Below are positions 1 through 12,663 of a stretch of 64,000 bases of DNA, one piece after another. A program made the position numbers and the translations under genes. The stretch comes from an uncultured Alteromonas sp. GTDB taxonomy: Bacteria > Pseudomonadota > Gammaproteobacteria > Enterobacterales > Alteromonadaceae. The DNA lies in assembly GCF_913058315.1 (NCBI RefSeq), contig NZ_CAJXQY010000010.1:1-64000 (forward strand). The letters are read 5' to 3'. The notes beneath the pieces were generated by a model. That model worked only from the letters and a program-made list of their open reading frames with translations, did not search any database and was not told the DNA's origin. Numbering within the stretch: the first letter of the stretch is position 1; each line of letters begins with the position of its first letter.

Positions 1-1
1 T

Positions 2-2077
2 CTGACCTCCATTGAAAATGGCCTGAAGGACTTCTTTTACAGTATTGGTAAATACAACGCTGACGTCACCGCAATCATTACGCCCCTACCGCGTAACCGG
101 GTGGATTTGAAGCTATTGTTTGAAGAGGGCGATGCTGCCGATATCAAACAAATCAATATCGTGGGTAACGAGCTGTTCTCAGATAAGGAACTGCTGGAAG
201 ACTTTGAGTTGCAGTTTAATACTGCCTGGTATGATTTCCTGTCAGAAACCCGTTATCAGCAGCAAACGTTACAGGGTGACATGGAAACTCTGACTAACTT
301 CTACATGGACCGCGGTTACCTGCGTTTCAATGTGGATTCCACTCAGGTGGCCATGACCCCCGAGAAAGACGGTATCTATATTTCACTGAACGTCACCGAA
401 GGTGAGCAGTACACCATCTCAGAAGTTGAGCTGGTGGGTGAAATGCTGGGTCATGAGAACTACATTGAGCGGGTATTACCACTTACGCCGGGCGAGTTAT
501 ACAATCAGGCGGAAGTGACCTACACCGAAGAATTTATCAGCAAATATCTGGGCCGTTTTGGTTATGCCTATCCTACGGTAACCACCGTGCCGGAAATTAA
601 CGATGAAGATAAAACCGTTAAGCTGACTCTGCGGGTAGATCCGGGAAAACGCATCTATGTACGCCGGATTAACTTTAACGGCAACACCATTACGGCCGAT
701 GAAGTGTTACGTCAAAACGTAGTACAAATGGAAGGTACCTGGCTATCCAACGATATGCTGGAAAGCTCGAAAAACGCCATGTCGCGTTTAACCTACATGG
801 AAGAGGTAGAATTTGAGACCGTGCGGATTCCGGGTAAAGACGACCAGGTTGACGTGCAGTTTAAAGTGAAAGAACAACCTTCTGGTTCATTTAATGCGGG
901 TATCAGCTATGGTGATCAGACTAAGTTAGGTTTGCAGGCGGGTATTCAGCAGGATAACTTCCTGGGTACCGGTAAGCGCATCGGCGTTAATGTGAGTACT
1001 GTTTCGTATCAGAAGTCGGCACAGCTGTCTTATACTGACCCGTTCTTTACCATAGACGGCATCAGCTTAGGTGGAACCGTAGCGTTCAGTGAGTTCGATG
1101 GCTCCAGCTTTAACGTTATTCAGTACAATTCCAAGCGCTGGTCAGTCGGTGCCAATATTGGTTACCCGATTGACGAATTTAACCGGATTAACTTTGGTTT
1201 GACGTACTCTGATGTAGAGCTGTCTAACCGGGGGTATTACGAGCAAACTAACCGTTTCTACAGTCAGTTTACTGACGATCAGAATCCGGATGCGCCGATC
1301 TCCTATACCAGCCTGCAAAGTTCGGTTGCCTGGAGTCGCAGTACATTAAACCGTGGTTTGTTCCCAACGGCGGGTTCGTCGCAGCGTGCATCATTCAGTA
1401 TTACCACGCCAAACTCAGACGTGAATTTCTTTAAAACCATTTACGACGGCCGCTTTTACTTCCCGCTCAGTCGCGATCAGCGTTGGTCGGTGCTAACCAA
1501 GGTCAGGCTGGGTTATGGTAATGGCTATGGTGATATCAACGGCGAAGATCAGATTCTACCCTTTACAGAAAACTTCACAGCCGGTGGTGCGGATACGCTA
1601 CGTGGTTTTGAGAACAACACTGTAGGCCCCAGAGGTATACAGCGTAGTCCCGGTTCAAATGCGATTACGTTACCTGATGGAACTCAGCTCCCTGGAAGTC
1701 CGGTTTTCGATTCGTACGTGCTCTCACGTCGTAGCCTGGGCGGGAACGCCATGGCGCTGGGTAGCTTGGAATTAATTACACCGACCCCATTTGTCGAAGA
1801 AGATTCGTCTAACTCAGTTCGTACCAGTATATTTATGGACGTAGGTAATGTGTGGGACACAGAGTTTGATTATGATGAATATCTTCAGTTAAATAGAATC
1901 GGTGGTGATGAACTACTGGATTATTCTGATCCGACATTATTTCGCAGTTCAGCCGGTATTTCTGTACAATGGATATCACCAATGGGCCCAATGGTCTTTA
2001 GCTTTTCGCGAGCACTTAAAGAGCGCGAAGGTGATGATGCGAAATTCTTTACATTTAATATTGGTCAAACATTTTAA
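2..2077 (+). CDS. bamA: Outer membrane protein assembly factor BamA, 5'-truncated by window start
   Basis: Frame open from base 2 (LTSIENGLKDFFYSIGKYNADV...), POTRA-like repeats then C-terminal beta-barrel ending FTFNIGQTF; followed by skp. Confidence 0.95.
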   Translation: MTSIENGLKDFFYSIGKYNADVTAIITPLPRNRVDLKLLFEEGDAADIKQINIVGNELFSDKELLEDFELQFNTAWYDFLSETRYQQQTLQGDMETLTNFYMDRGYLRFNVDSTQVAMTPEKDGIYISLNVTEGEQYTISEVELVGEMLGHENYIERVLPLTPGELYNQAEVTYTEEFISKYLGRFGYAYPTVTTVPEINDEDKTVKLTLRVDPGKRIYVRRINFNGNTITADEVLRQNVVQMEGTWLSNDMLESSKNAMSRLTYMEEVEFETVRIPGKDDQVDVQFKVKEQPSGSFNAGISYGDQTKLGLQAGIQQDNFLGTGKRIGVNVSTVSYQKSAQLSYTDPFFTIDGISLGGTVAFSEFDGSSFNVIQYNSKRWSVGANIGYPIDEFNRINFGLTYSDVELSNRGYYEQTNRFYSQFTDDQNPDAPISYTSLQSSVAWSRSTLNRGLFPTAGSSQRASFSITTPNSDVNFFKTIYDGRFYFPLSRDQRWSVLTKVRLGYGNGYGDINGEDQILPFTENFTAGGADTLRGFENNTVGPRGIQRSPGSNAITLPDGTQLPGSPVFDSYVLSRRSLGGNAMALGSLELITPTPFVEEDSSNSVRTSIFMDVGNVWDTEFDYDEYLQLNRIGGDELLDYSDPTLFRSSAGISVQWISPMGPMVFSFSRALKEREGDDAKFFTFNIGQTF

Positions 2078-2116
2078 TAGTAGCTGGCACAGACCAGAAA
2101 ATAAAAGGAGCACCTT

Positions 2117-2632
2117 TTGAAACAGTTGGCAAAATACGCAATTGCATCGGCAATGTTAGGTAGTGCGATGTTTAGTTCTGCAGCAATGGCAGAACAAAAG
2201 ATCGGCGTGGTAAACGTGCAGGGTATTTTTCAGGCGCTGCCGCAAGCGGCGGAAATCCAGAATGCCATTTCCATGGAATTCAAAGAGCAGGTTGACGAAG
2301 TTAACATGTTACAGCGTGATGGCCAGTTATATGCTGAAAAATTACAGCGTGACGCAGCAACCATGAGCGCTACCGAAAAGAAAGAGCTGGAAGAAAAAAT
2401 TCTGACCGTGCGAGAGCAACTTTCTCAGAAAGTTCAGCCACTTCAGCAAAATATCCAGCGTCGCCAGAATGAAGAGCGCAACAAAATCTTAGCGCTTATC
2501 AAGCAAGCGATCGATTCAGTTGCTGCAGACAACGACTACGATTTGGTTCTGGATGCACCGGCTGTGGTTTATGCAGACGAAAGCAACGACCTGTCACAAA
2601 AAGTACTGGATCAACTGAGTAAATTAAACTAG
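2117..2632 (+). CDS. skp: Periplasmic chaperone Skp/OmpH
   Basis: 171 aa, signal peptide ending AMA, coiled-coil OmpH-like body; TTG start with AAGGAG upstream; follows bamA. Confidence 0.9.
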   Translation: MKQLAKYAIASAMLGSAMFSSAAMAEQKIGVVNVQGIFQALPQAAEIQNAISMEFKEQVDEVNMLQRDGQLYAEKLQRDAATMSATEKKELEEKILTVREQLSQKVQPLQQNIQRRQNEERNKILALIKQAIDSVAADNDYDLVLDAPAVVYADESNDLSQKVLDQLSKLN

Positions 2633-2724
2633 TCAGCGGCTGGTAACTACAGAGCAGGAGTTTAATACTGTTCTGTAAGTCGTCAGCAGGTACTTACAGC
2701 AACAACTAGTATCTAATCGTAATC

Positions 2725-2762
2725 AATCAGGCCAGCGCAGTGTGTTGGTCTGATTTGTTTTT
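2725..2762 (+). terminator. Rho-independent terminator after skp
   Basis: AATCAGGCCA / TGGTCTGATT stem (10 bp, one G-U) followed by TGTTTTT. Confidence 0.65.
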
Positions 2763-2860
2763 AAGTGATTAACGCGTAAGGTTGCGGCCCATTAAAAGTC
2801 ATAGCGGCAAGGCACCATATAGGGAGCTGTCTGCTTATACCGTGTCGAAGGAGATAATTT

Positions 2861-3310
2861 TTGGCCAACCCACTTAATACCATTGAAATCCGTGAAATCA
2901 TGGATTTGCTGCCCCACCGGTATCCGTTTCTGTTGATTGACAGAGTGACGGATTTTGAACTGGGTGTCAGTATTAAAGCCTATAAAAACATTACACTGAA
3001 CGAGCCATGTTTTACCGGCCATTTCCCCGATTATCCTATTTTCCCCGGGGTTCTTATCCTTGAAGCGATGGCCCAGGCTGCAGGCATTTTAGGGTTCAAG
3101 ACCATTGGGAAAAACGATAAGCTATACTTATATGCCGGCATTGATAATGCGCGTTTTAAGCGCCCGGTCACCCCAGGTGACAAACTTGAGTTTGATGTGT
3201 GTCTGGTAAAAGAGCGTCGTGGGATCTGGAAGTTCAAAGGCGTCGCAAGTGTCGACGGCGAAGAAGCCTGCTGCGCAGAATTTATGTGTGCAATGAGAGA
3301 GAAAGATTAA
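2861..3310 (+). CDS. fabZ: 3-hydroxyacyl-[ACP] dehydratase FabZ
   Basis: 149 aa, [34 protein letters not shown] motifs; TTG start, SD AAGGAG. Confidence 0.95.
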   Translation: MANPLNTIEIREIMDLLPHRYPFLLIDRVTDFELGVSIKAYKNITLNEPCFTGHFPDYPIFPGVLILEAMAQAAGILGFKTIGKNDKLYLYAGIDNARFKRPVTPGDKLEFDVCLVKERRGIWKFKGVASVDGEEACCAEFMCAMREKD

Positions 3311-3311
3311 C

Positions 3312-4082
3312 GTGATTCATGAAACTGCTGTGATTTCCCCCAATGCCAAACTCGGTAACAACGTAGCCGTTGGCCCGTTTTCAGTGATTGGAGACGACGT
3401 GGTACTTGGCGATGATTGCCGGGTGGAGTCGCATGTGGTGATAAAAGGGCCATCGCGTATCGGACGAGGTAATCATTTTTACCAGTTCACGTCGATTGGC
3501 GAAGATTGCCAGGATAAAAAATACGCCGGCGAACGCACAGAGCTAATTATTGGTGATAACAACGTCTTTCGTGAAGGCGTTACGGTTCACCGTGGTACGG
3601 TTCAGGATCAGAGCGTTACCCGTATTGGTAATGATAATCTGGTAATGGTGAATGCGCACATCGCGCATGACTGCGTGATTGGTAATGGCACCATCCTGGC
3701 CAATAACGTGGCGGTTGCAGGTCATGTGGAAATCGGTGATTACGCCATCCTTGGCGGCACCACAGCAGTTCATCAGTTCTGTAAAATAGGCAAGCATGCC
3801 TTTACCGGTGGTGGCGCTATCGTACTGCGCGATATCCCTCCATTTGTGATGATTAGCGGCACTAAGCACGTCCCTCAGGGGATCAACTCTGAAGGCCTTC
3901 GTCGTCGCGGATTTGGCAAAGAAACCATCATGGCCATAAAACGCGCGTATAAAGTGATTTACCGCGATAACAACACGGTTGAAGAAGCAATTAAGAAACT
4001 CACCGAGATGGCGGAAGGTCATCCCGAAGTTGGCATGTTAATTACGTTTCTGGCGGAGTCAGAACGCGGCATCGTACGTTAA
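3312..4082 (+). CDS. lpxA: UDP-N-acetylglucosamine acyltransferase LpxA
   Basis: 256 aa, hexapeptide-repeat left-handed beta-helix, [14 protein letters not shown] start; operon position. Confidence 0.95.
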   Translation: MIHETAVISPNAKLGNNVAVGPFSVIGDDVVLGDDCRVESHVVIKGPSRIGRGNHFYQFTSIGEDCQDKKYAGERTELIIGDNNVFREGVTVHRGTVQDQSVTRIGNDNLVMVNAHIAHDCVIGNGTILANNVAVAGHVEIGDYAILGGTTAVHQFCKIGKHAFTGGGAIVLRDIPPFVMISGTKHVPQGINSEGLRRRGFGKETIMAIKRAYKVIYRDNNTVEEAIKKLTEMAEGHPEVGMLITFLAESERGIVR

Positions 4083-4085
4083 GCG

Positions 4086-5240
4086 ATGACTGCAAAACCG
4101 CTACGCATTGCCGTCGTTGCCGGTGAAGCGTCCGGCGACGTACTCGCCGCCGGACTCATCAAAGCGCTGAAAACGCGCTACCCGGACGCGATATTCGAAG
4201 GCATTGCCGGGCCGCATATGCAGGCGGCGGGTTGCACCAGTTTGTTTGATATCGAAACTCTTTCGGTGATGGGATTGGTGGAAGTGCTATCCAGCATCCG
4301 CCCTATTCTGAAAGTTAAAAATGAACTTATCGCTCATTTTATTAAGCACCCTCCACACGTTTACATTGGCGTAGATGCGCCTGATTTTAACCTGCGTGTA
4401 GAAACCGCTTTAAAACAGCATGGGATTAAAACCGTGCACTACGTTAGTCCAACTGTCTGGGCGTGGCGGGAAAAACGTATTTTTAAAATTGCCAGGGCCA
4501 CTAACCGGGTACTGGGGATTTTTCCTTTCGAGCAGGATGTTTACGATAAATACCAGGTGCCCTATAGCTTTGTGGGTCACACCATGGCCGACATTATTCC
4601 GCTGCATCCTGATCAGGCCGAAGCCAGAGCAACGCTAGGCCTGAGCAACGACAACCAGTGCCTGGCACTGTTGCCCGGAAGCCGGGGCGGCGAGGTGGCA
4701 AAATTGCTGCCGGTATTTACCGCTACAGTAGAGCAATTGTGGCAGCATAAGCCTGAATGTCAGGTTGTTATCCCGGCCGCCAATGACAGACGTTTGCAAC
4801 AAATCGGGCAATACTTGCAGGCCAATAATCCGGACTGGCTTAAAGACAGTCGGGTACAGGTGCTGGCGGGGCAGTCCCGAGAAGCCATGATTGCCAGCGA
4901 TGTGATCCTGTTGGCTTCCGGCACGGCTACGCTCGAAGCCATGCTCTGCAAGCGGCCCATGGTATCGGCCTACCTGCTATCCTGGTTAACGCATAAAATG
5001 ATGATGCGGTTATACAAACCGGCGTATTTTTCACTACCGAATATTCTGGCTAACGAAGCACTGGTGCCCGAGCTGTTGCAGGAAGATGTGAATCCCGGGC
5101 GGCTTTGCAGCGAATTGCTCAACTTGTTCGATGCCGATACCACGGCGTTAACGGAGCGGTTTGTAGAATTGCACCAGTCGTTAAAGCAAAACGCCGATGA
5201 GCGTGCGGCAGAAGCCGTTCTGGAAGTAATCAATGAGTAG
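4086..5240 (+). CDS. lpxB: Lipid-A-disaccharide synthase LpxB
   Basis: 384 aa, [33 protein letters not shown] motifs. Confidence 0.95.
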   Translation: MTAKPLRIAVVAGEASGDVLAAGLIKALKTRYPDAIFEGIAGPHMQAAGCTSLFDIETLSVMGLVEVLSSIRPILKVKNELIAHFIKHPPHVYIGVDAPDFNLRVETALKQHGIKTVHYVSPTVWAWREKRIFKIARATNRVLGIFPFEQDVYDKYQVPYSFVGHTMADIIPLHPDQAEARATLGLSNDNQCLALLPGSRGGEVAKLLPVFTATVEQLWQHKPECQVVIPAANDRRLQQIGQYLQANNPDWLKDSRVQVLAGQSREAMIASDVILLASGTATLEAMLCKRPMVSAYLLSWLTHKMMMRLYKPAYFSLPNILANEALVPELLQEDVNPGRLCSELLNLFDADTTALTERFVELHQSLKQNADERAAEAVLEVINE

Positions 5241-5832
5241 TAAGTATATTGCCGGCGTAGATGAAGTTGGCCGGGGCCCTTTAGTGGGCGATGTTGTCAC
5301 GGCTGCGGTGATCCTCGATCCGAATAACCCTATAGACGGGTTAACGGACTCTAAAAAACTCAGTGAGAAAAAGCGCAACGCTTTATCGGCAGAAATCAAA
5401 CAAAAAGCGCTGGCGTGGGCTATCGGCCGTGCAACGCCAGCCGAAATCGACAAACTAAATATTCTGCACGCTACTATGCTGGCCATGACCCGCGCCGTAG
5501 ATAACCTGTTACTAACACCAGACTACGTGCTGGTGGACGGTAATCGATTACCGCCCTGGTCTTATCCTGCAGAAGCAGTGGTAAAAGGCGATAGTCTGCA
5601 TCCTGAAATTTCGGCCGCATCGATTCTGGCCAAAGTGGAGCGGGATAACGATATGCTGGATCTGGATCAGCAATATCCTGCTTATGGATTTGCCGCGCAC
5701 AAGGGCTATCCCACCAAAGCGCACTTTGCAGCGCTGGCCGACAACGGTGTATTATCGTGTTATCGCAAAAGTTTTAAACCGGTTCAGGCATTACTTACTG
5801 CTGCAGAATCCTCGGTGACAACTAAAGGTTAA
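5233..5832 (+). CDS. rnhB: Ribonuclease HII
   Basis: 199 aa, [14 protein letters not shown] motif; overlaps lpxB end. Confidence 0.95.
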   Translation: MSSKYIAGVDEVGRGPLVGDVVTAAVILDPNNPIDGLTDSKKLSEKKRNALSAEIKQKALAWAIGRATPAEIDKLNILHATMLAMTRAVDNLLLTPDYVLVDGNRLPPWSYPAEAVVKGDSLHPEISAASILAKVERDNDMLDLDQQYPAYGFAAHKGYPTKAHFAALADNGVLSCYRKSFKPVQALLTAAESSVTTKG

Positions 5833-5838
5833 TAAAAA

Positions 5839-8800
5839 ATGTCAGCGAACTTTGTTCATTTACGGGTACACAGTGACTTTTCCATGATGGATGGTCTGAA
5901 TAAGGTCAAACCTATTCTGGCCAAAGTGGAAGAGCTGGGCATGCCGGCGGTGGCTATCACCGATCAGATGAATATGTGTGGCCTGGTAAAATATTACTCA
6001 GAGGCGCACTCCCGCGGGATAAAACCCATCATTGGCACCGATTTCTGGGTGCAAAGCGAAGATTTTCCCGACGAGCCGTTCCGCCTCACCTTACTGGCCA
6101 TGAACAACGAGGGATATAAAAATATCACCTTGTTAATTTCGAAAGCGTACCTGCGAGGCCATGTCCATCATCGGGCGATGATTGATAAACAATGGCTGGC
6201 GGAACATGCCGATGGCGTGATTGTGCTTTCTGGTGGAACCAAAGGCGATGTTGGCCAGTTACTGACTAAAAACAACCCTAAAATGCTGGAAGACAACCTG
6301 GCATTTTATACTTCCCATTTTGCCGATCGTTTCTATCTGGAACTGGTTCGCACCGGGCGACGGGGCGAAGAAGACTACAATCATGCCGCCTTTGCGTTAG
6401 CGGAAGAACGCGGTTTGCCCGTAGTAGCCACTAACGAAGTATGCTTTATCGATCGGGATAAATTTGACGCCCATGAAATCCGCGTAAGTATCCATGATGG
6501 TTACACGCTGGATGATAAGCGTCGCCCGAAACTGTACAGTGAACAGCAGTATCTACGTAGTAGCGAAGAAATGGTCGCGCTGTTCGAGGACATTCCCGAG
6601 GCTATTGAAAACACCGTAGAGATTGCTAAACGCTGCAATGTAACGGTTCGTCTGGGCGAGTATTTTCTGCCGCAGTTTCCTACCGGCGGAATGACTACCG
6701 AAGACTTTCTGGTGAAGGTTTCAGAAGAGGGACTTGAGGAGCGTCTGGCGTTCTTATTTCCCGATGAAAATGAGCGCCGGGAAAAGCGACCCGCCTACGA
6801 CGAACGGCTTGAAATTGAGCTGGGCGTAATCAATCAGATGGGCTTCCCAGGTTACTTCCTGATCGTCATGGAATTTATCCAGTGGAGTAAAGACAACGAC
6901 ATTCCGGTTGGGCCAGGCCGTGGTTCTGGTGCTGGGTCACTGGTGGCTTATGCCCTGAAGATCACCGATCTTGATCCGCTGGAATTTGACCTGCTATTCG
7001 AACGGTTCCTTAACCCTGAGCGGGTATCGATGCCCGACTTTGACGTTGACTTTTGTATGGACCGGCGTGACGAGGTTATCGACCACGTTGCTGAGCTGTA
7101 TGGCCGGGATGCGGTATCGCAGATTATTACTTTTGGTACCATGGCAGCCAAAGCGGTGGTCCGCGACGTGGGCCGTGTACTGGGTCATCCCTATGGTTTT
7201 GTTGATCGCATTTCAAAGTTAATTCCGCCGGATCCGGGCATGACTCTGAGCAAAGCCTTCGAAGCGGAGCCGCGTTTACCCGAACTGTATGATCAGGATG
7301 AAGAAGTCCGCGATCTTATCGATATGGCGCGCATCCTTGAAGGGGTAACCCGAAACGCCGGTAAGCACGCCGGTGGCGTGGTGATTGCGCCGACTAAAAT
7401 TACCGATTTCTCACCGCTCTACTGTGATGATGAGGGCAAAAACCCGGTTACCCAGTTCGATAAAAACGATGTGGAAACCGCCGGTCTGGTTAAGTTTGAC
7501 TTCCTCGGGTTACGCACCCTGACCATCATCCAGTGGGCCCTGGATATGATTAAGGAAGGGCAGGGCAAAGACGTTGATATTGCCGCCATTCCGTTAGAAG
7601 ACAAAAAGAGTTTCCGGTCATTGCAGGCCGCCGAAACCACTGCGGTATTTCAGCTTGAATCCCGCGGTATGAAAGAACTCATCAAACGCCTTAAGCCGGA
7701 TTGCTTTGAAGATATCATCGCATTGGTGGCCCTGTTTCGTCCGGGACCTCTGCAGTCGGGCATGGTAGATAACTTTATTGACCGTAAGCACGGCCGTGAG
7801 GATATCTCCTATCCGGATGCCGATTATCAGCACGAGTGCTTACAGGAAATCCTTGAACCCACCTACGGCATTATCCTCTATCAGGAGCAGGTAATGCAGA
7901 TTGCCCAGGAAATGGCAGGCTACTCGCTGGGTGGAGCAGACTTACTTCGTCGGGCCATGGGTAAGAAAAAGCCCGAAGAAATGGAAAAGCAACGGGCGGT
8001 GTTTGCCGAAGGGTCAAAAAACAACAATATTGACCCGGATCTGGCCATGAAAATCTTTGACCTGGTAGAAAAATTTGCCGGTTACGGGTTCAACAAATCT
8101 CACTCTGCTGCCTATGCGTTGGTGTCTTACCAAACGCTGTGGCTGAAAGTGCATTATCCTGCTGAATTTATGGCGGCGGTTATGTCTGCCGATATGGATA
8201 ACACGGATAAAATTGTTACCCTGGTGGATGAAGTGGGCCGTATGGGCCTGAAGATACTTCCGCCGGATCTGAATAAAGGTCGTTATAAGTTTACTGTCGA
8301 TACCGAAGGTCGGATTGTTTATGGTATCGGTGCTATTAAGGGCGTGGGCGAAGGTCCTATTGAAGCGATTATTGAAGCCCGTGAGAATCAGGGGGAATTT
8401 TCTGACCTGTTTGATTTTTGTGCCAAAGTTGATCTTAAGCGTGTGAATAAGCGGGTATTGGAAAAGCTGGTACTGGCGGGCGCAATGGATAACCTTGGCC
8501 CGCATCGTGCGGCCATTATGGCGTCGTTGCCAGAAGCCATAGCAGCGGCCGATCAGCATGCTAAAGCCGAGTCTTTCGGTCAGTCAGATATGTTCGGATT
8601 ATTGACGACTGAACCTGAGCAGGTACGCCAGGCGTTTGCTGAAGTGCCACAGTGGCCGGAAAAAGTCTGGCTCGATGGTGAGAAAGAAACCTTAGGGTTA
8701 TATTTAACCGGCCATCCTATTAATCAATATGCCGAAGAAGTTCGTAACTATGTAGATGGAAGGTTGGTTGATCTGCGTCCGACCGGTAAAGATCAAATGG

Positions 8801-9303
8801 CTACGGCAGTTGGTCTGGTGCTGGGTGTACGGGTAATGACCAATAAGAAAGGCCGGCGCTGGGCAATTGTTACACTTGACGATAAAAGTGCTAGAATGGA
8901 CGTCAGGTTCTTCCCTGAAATGTATGAAACTTTTGAATCAGTGCTCGAACCTGATCGTATTTTGGTCATCAAAGGACAGGTCAGCTTTGATGATTTCTCG
9001 GGTGGCAATACAATCACCGCCCGGGATGCTATGGATATAGTGCAGGCGCGTGAGAAAAATGCGCGTTCTCTGGCGTTGCAAGTCGACACACAATGGTGTA
9101 AACCAGATAAGTTATCATCGTTGCAGTCGATTTTACGTAATTATGCGGGCGGTAGTTGCCCGGTTCAGTTAGATATTTTACATCCGGATGTGGCGGTTTC
9201 ATTAAAATGTGACGCGCACTGGTTTATTACACCCGAAGATCAATTATTGCACGATTTAAAACAGTGCCTGGGTGAGCAGTCGGTTAAGCTAACCTTTCAT
9301 TAG
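5839..9303 (+). CDS. dnaE: DNA polymerase III subunit alpha
   Basis: 1154 aa, PHP domain at N-terminus, [32 protein letters not shown] motifs. Confidence 0.97.
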   Translation: MSANFVHLRVHSDFSMMDGLNKVKPILAKVEELGMPAVAITDQMNMCGLVKYYSEAHSRGIKPIIGTDFWVQSEDFPDEPFRLTLLAMNNEGYKNITLLISKAYLRGHVHHRAMIDKQWLAEHADGVIVLSGGTKGDVGQLLTKNNPKMLEDNLAFYTSHFADRFYLELVRTGRRGEEDYNHAAFALAEERGLPVVATNEVCFIDRDKFDAHEIRVSIHDGYTLDDKRRPKLYSEQQYLRSSEEMVALFEDIPEAIENTVEIAKRCNVTVRLGEYFLPQFPTGGMTTEDFLVKVSEEGLEERLAFLFPDENERREKRPAYDERLEIELGVINQMGFPGYFLIVMEFIQWSKDNDIPVGPGRGSGAGSLVAYALKITDLDPLEFDLLFERFLNPERVSMPDFDVDFCMDRRDEVIDHVAELYGRDAVSQIITFGTMAAKAVVRDVGRVLGHPYGFVDRISKLIPPDPGMTLSKAFEAEPRLPELYDQDEEVRDLIDMARILEGVTRNAGKHAGGVVIAPTKITDFSPLYCDDEGKNPVTQFDKNDVETAGLVKFDFLGLRTLTIIQWALDMIKEGQGKDVDIAAIPLEDKKSFRSLQAAETTAVFQLESRGMKELIKRLKPDCFEDIIALVALFRPGPLQSGMVDNFIDRKHGREDISYPDADYQHECLQEILEPTYGIILYQEQVMQIAQEMAGYSLGGADLLRRAMGKKKPEEMEKQRAVFAEGSKNNNIDPDLAMKIFDLVEKFAGYGFNKSHSAAYALVSYQTLWLKVHYPAEFMAAVMSADMDNTDKIVTLVDEVGRMGLKILPPDLNKGRYKFTVDTEGRIVYGIGAIKGVGEGPIEAIIEARENQGEFSDLFDFCAKVDLKRVNKRVLEKLVLAGAMDNLGPHRAAIMASLPEAIAAADQHAKAESFGQSDMFGLLTTEPEQVRQAFAEVPQWPEKVWLDGEKETLGLYLTGHPINQYAEEVRNYVDGRLVDLRPTGKDQMATAVGLVLGVRVMTNKKGRRWAIVTLDDKSARMDVRFFPEMYETFESVLEPDRILVIKGQVSFDDFSGGNTITARDAMDIVQAREKNARSLALQVDTQWCKPDKLSSLQSILRNYAGGSCPVQLDILHPDVAVSLKCDAHWFITPEDQLLHDLKQCLGEQSVKLTFH

Positions 9304-9347
9304 TCGATGAAAGTCGGGCTAATCAGGGAGTAAAAGTAGGACACGTA

Positions 9348-10304
9348 ATGAGTATACAGTTTTTGGATTTTGAACAACCAATAGCCGAACTAGAAGCAAA
9401 AATTGAAGAGCTGCGGTTGGTAAATCAGGGCGGTGAGTTTGATGTGGGGATCGAAGAAGAGATCACCCGTCTGCGCACGAAAAGTGCTGAGTTAACCGGC
9501 AAGATATTTTCGAATCTTGGTGCCTGGCAGATTTCTCAGTTAGCGCGCCATCCCATGCGTCCTTATACGCTGGATTATCTTGGCCGCACGTTTCAGGAAT
9601 TTGACGAACTGGCCGGCGATCGCGCGTATGCGGATGACAAGGCGATTGTAGGCGGCCTGGCGAAATTAGACGACCAGCCGGTAATGATTATAGGTCATCA
9701 GAAAGGCCGTGATGTACCGGAGAAGATTAAACGTAACTTCGGGATGCCAAAACCGGAAGGTTATCGTAAAGCGTTGCGTCTGATGAAAATGGCAGAGCGC
9801 TTTAATTTGCCCATTATTACCTTAATCGACACCCCCGGGGCGTATCCTGGTGTTGGCGCAGAAGAGCGTGGCCAGAGTGAAGCGATTGCCCGTAACCTGA
9901 AAGAAATGGCCGAGCTGAAAGTGCCTATCATCTGTACCGTTATTGGTGAAGGTGGTTCTGGCGGTGCCCTGGCCATTGGCGTAGGTGATCGCGTGAATAT
10001 GCTGCAATACAGTACTTACTCGGTGATTTCGCCGGAAGGTTGCGCGTCGATTCTGTGGAAGAGCGCCGATAAAGCGCCACAGGCGGCCGAAGCCATGGGG
10101 GTTAGCGCGCAGCAAATTAAAGAACTGGGGCTAATCAATGCTATCGTTGAAGAGCCATTAGGCGGTGCGCACCGTGATCACGACAGTATGGCAGCTAATC
10201 TGAAAGCCACGCTGAAACAGCAATTAAGCCAGTTACAATCGTTGCCAGTGGATAAACTGATGGATGAGCGCTATGAGCGCCTGATGTCATTTGGTTATTG
10301 CTAG
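9348..10304 (+). CDS. accA: Acetyl-CoA carboxylase carboxyltransferase subunit alpha
   Basis: 318 aa, [38 protein letters not shown] motifs. Confidence 0.97.
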   Translation: MSIQFLDFEQPIAELEAKIEELRLVNQGGEFDVGIEEEITRLRTKSAELTGKIFSNLGAWQISQLARHPMRPYTLDYLGRTFQEFDELAGDRAYADDKAIVGGLAKLDDQPVMIIGHQKGRDVPEKIKRNFGMPKPEGYRKALRLMKMAERFNLPIITLIDTPGAYPGVGAEERGQSEAIARNLKEMAELKVPIICTVIGEGGSGGALAIGVGDRVNMLQYSTYSVISPEGCASILWKSADKAPQAAEAMGVSAQQIKELGLINAIVEEPLGGAHRDHDSMAANLKATLKQQLSQLQSLPVDKLMDERYERLMSFGYC

Positions 10305-10329
10305 GCCACATTAAATCGATTACTTTACT

Positions 10330-10353
10330 AAAGGGCCGTATCGGCCCTTTTTT
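10330..10353 (+). terminator. Rho-independent terminator after accA
   Basis: AAGGGCCGTATCGGCCCTTTTTT stem-loop plus U tract. Confidence 0.85.
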
Positions 10354-10383
10354 ATTCTGTTTTAATCAGGTTACAGCGCCTTT

Positions 10384-11730
10384 ATGGATCCCATTTATCA
10401 CGCACTCAAAACGCATTTGGCCACGGTTGTGCAGGAGCATCATCCGCAATGCCTGATCGTGGGGTTAAGTGGTGGTGTTGATTCGGTGGTGTTATTACAT
10501 GCACTGAGTGTGGTACAGCGCTGCGAACCGAACTTGCCTGAAATTTCCGCCGTTTATATCAATCACGGATTAAGTCCCAATGCTGATCTGTGGCAGCAGT
10601 TTTGTTCGACTTTTTGTGAGTCAGTACGAGTCCCTTTTACCGCATACCCGGTGGACGTTTCACCCGGGCCTCGGGAGAGCCTGGAAGCCTGCGCCAGAGA
10701 GCAACGTTATGCGGCATTAACCCGGCATGCTAAGTCAGCAAATGGCGCTATCCTGACCGCCCACCATCAGGATGATCAACTGGAAACGGTGCTGTTACAG
10801 TTAAAACGTGGCGCGGGTCCGAAAGGGCTGTCCGGAATACCGGCTATCAGCACGATGCATTCGGTGATATTGAGCCGGCCGTTACTGGCGATTAGCCGAG
10901 AACAAATTGTTGCCTACGCCAGACAGCACTCATTACGTTGGATTGAAGATGAGTCCAATATGGACGACAGTTTTGACCGTAATTTTCTGCGTCAGCAAAT
11001 TATCCCTTCGCTGAGTGCCCGTTGGCCAGCGGTGGGTCAGACAGTGTCACGCAGTGCCGGTTTATGTGCCGAACAGCAGGCACTATTAGATGAGGTTTGT
11101 GACGATCACCTGAACAACGGTTTGTGTTATCAACCTGATCGTATCAGTGTGACGCAGCTCAAAAGCTTTTCGGCGCGCTGGCAACGGGCCTTATTACGCC
11201 GCTGGCTTGAGCGTAATCAGGTGGCCATGCCGGGGACAAAGCAACTGGAACAAATTCAGTACATGCTCAGGGCTAAGCCGGATGCTCAACCACATCTGGT
11301 GCTTGGGCGTGTTGAGTTACGACGTTACCAGAATGAATTGCATTGCCTGCACAAACGGGTAAGTGACTGGTCTTTTGAGTCCCTTGAATTTAACGTGGGG
11401 GAAGACGTTAGGATTGCCCCGGTCGGTCAGCGCTTATCCATCCGCCATCAGGCGAATGACGCCACGCTCGTGCTGAATACTGCTGTCTCCCATAGCGAGT
11501 TTCTATTGCAAAGGCCGGTGTTATCGGTGGCACTCAAGCCTGCCGGTGCAGCACACCATAAGCCTTTGAAGCAGTGGTTAAAGCAGTGGAATATTCCGCC
11601 TTGGGAACGAAGTGAGTGGTTATTACTCAGCGCTGCACAGCAGCCACTGGTACTAATAAGCAAAGAAAAGGTAATACCGCTGTCTAACGCGGGGCAGTAT
11701 TCATTGTATATCCGGCTGAGACCACTCTAA
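10384..11730 (+). CDS. tilS: tRNA(Ile)-lysidine synthase TilS
   Basis: 448 aa, SGGVDSVVLLHAL PP-loop, HHQDDQLETVLLQLKRG. Confidence 0.93.
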   Translation: MDPIYHALKTHLATVVQEHHPQCLIVGLSGGVDSVVLLHALSVVQRCEPNLPEISAVYINHGLSPNADLWQQFCSTFCESVRVPFTAYPVDVSPGPRESLEACAREQRYAALTRHAKSANGAILTAHHQDDQLETVLLQLKRGAGPKGLSGIPAISTMHSVILSRPLLAISREQIVAYARQHSLRWIEDESNMDDSFDRNFLRQQIIPSLSARWPAVGQTVSRSAGLCAEQQALLDEVCDDHLNNGLCYQPDRISVTQLKSFSARWQRALLRRWLERNQVAMPGTKQLEQIQYMLRAKPDAQPHLVLGRVELRRYQNELHCLHKRVSDWSFESLEFNVGEDVRIAPVGQRLSIRHQANDATLVLNTAVSHSEFLLQRPVLSVALKPAGAAHHKPLKQWLKQWNIPPWERSEWLLLSAAQQPLVLISKEKVIPLSNAGQYSLYIRLRPL

Positions 11731-11763
11731 TTCCCGCTTTGCCAGAGGCAATTCGTTGCCGCT

Positions 11764-12663
11764 TCAGGCTGCCTGATAGGTATCTTTGCCGTCTTCCTTG
11801 GCTTCGTAAAGCGCTTTGTCAGCACGGTCGAACAGGTCGCCCATACTGTCGTTCTCGCGCAGCAGTGTACCGCCTATGCTACAAGTGACATGATGCGCTT
11901 TTAGCAGAGGGTGGGTATGCATGGCGTCGTGGATCCGGCCTGCAATGGCCGATAATTCTTGTGGACAACTGACATCCAGTAAGCAGCAGAATTCATCGCC
12001 GCCGAAGCGATAGGCTTCTTCGTGGCCACGAATGGTGTCGGTCAGGATTGACGCGGTGGTTTCTAACACCACATCACCTTGCTGGTGACCGTGCTTGTCA
12101 TTGACCTGTTTAAAGTTATCTAAATCTACCACCAGAAGTCCGAAGGTCTGGCCGTTGCGCGTATTTCGGTTTATCAGGCGCTGGGCCGCTTCATTAAAGC
12201 CATTTCGGTTCCCCAGGTTGGTAAGTGGATCCTTAGTGGCCATCAACCGTAAACGCTGGAATTCCATCGCGTGAGTTAAGGGGCGGGTAAAAAGCTGATG
12301 CAGAGTTGCCAGTACACGACGCTGAGAGGGCGACAGGTTTTCGTCAAAAATATAACGCACAAACGCGGCATGCTTACCCTGCTCCAGACGCACAGCGCTA
12401 ACCGGTAGACTAACCGCGGAGTGGCTGTGTAGTAAGCCGGCATTTAATTGCTCATCAAACTCTGACATATCGATACCTACCAAGGGTAAATATCTGTTTA
12501 CCTGTGTAAAATAGAGCGAGACGAGTGTATAAATTTCAATCGTCGAGGTCAGTTGGTTTAGCACAGTATTGACCTGCTCACTGGTCAGCACTTCAGGCTC
12601 TATGGTGCCAAGAAAGCTGCTTTCTGCTGTAGCTTGCTCAAATTGAATCATTGATATATCCAA
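11764..12663 (-). CDS. GGDEF-domain diguanylate cyclase
   Basis: 299 aa, KDPLTNLGNRNGF and RFGGDEFCCLL motifs. Confidence 0.9.
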   Translation of the reverse strand: MDISMIQFEQATAESSFLGTIEPEVLTSEQVNTVLNQLTSTIEIYTLVSLYFTQVNRYLPLVGIDMSEFDEQLNAGLLHSHSAVSLPVSAVRLEQGKHAAFVRYIFDENLSPSQRRVLATLHQLFTRPLTHAMEFQRLRLMATKDPLTNLGNRNGFNEAAQRLINRNTRNGQTFGLLVVDLDNFKQVNDKHGHQQGDVVLETTASILTDTIRGHEEAYRFGGDEFCCLLDVSCPQELSAIAGRIHDAMHTHPLLKAHHVTCSIGGTLLRENDSMGDLFDRADKALYEAKEDGKDTYQAA

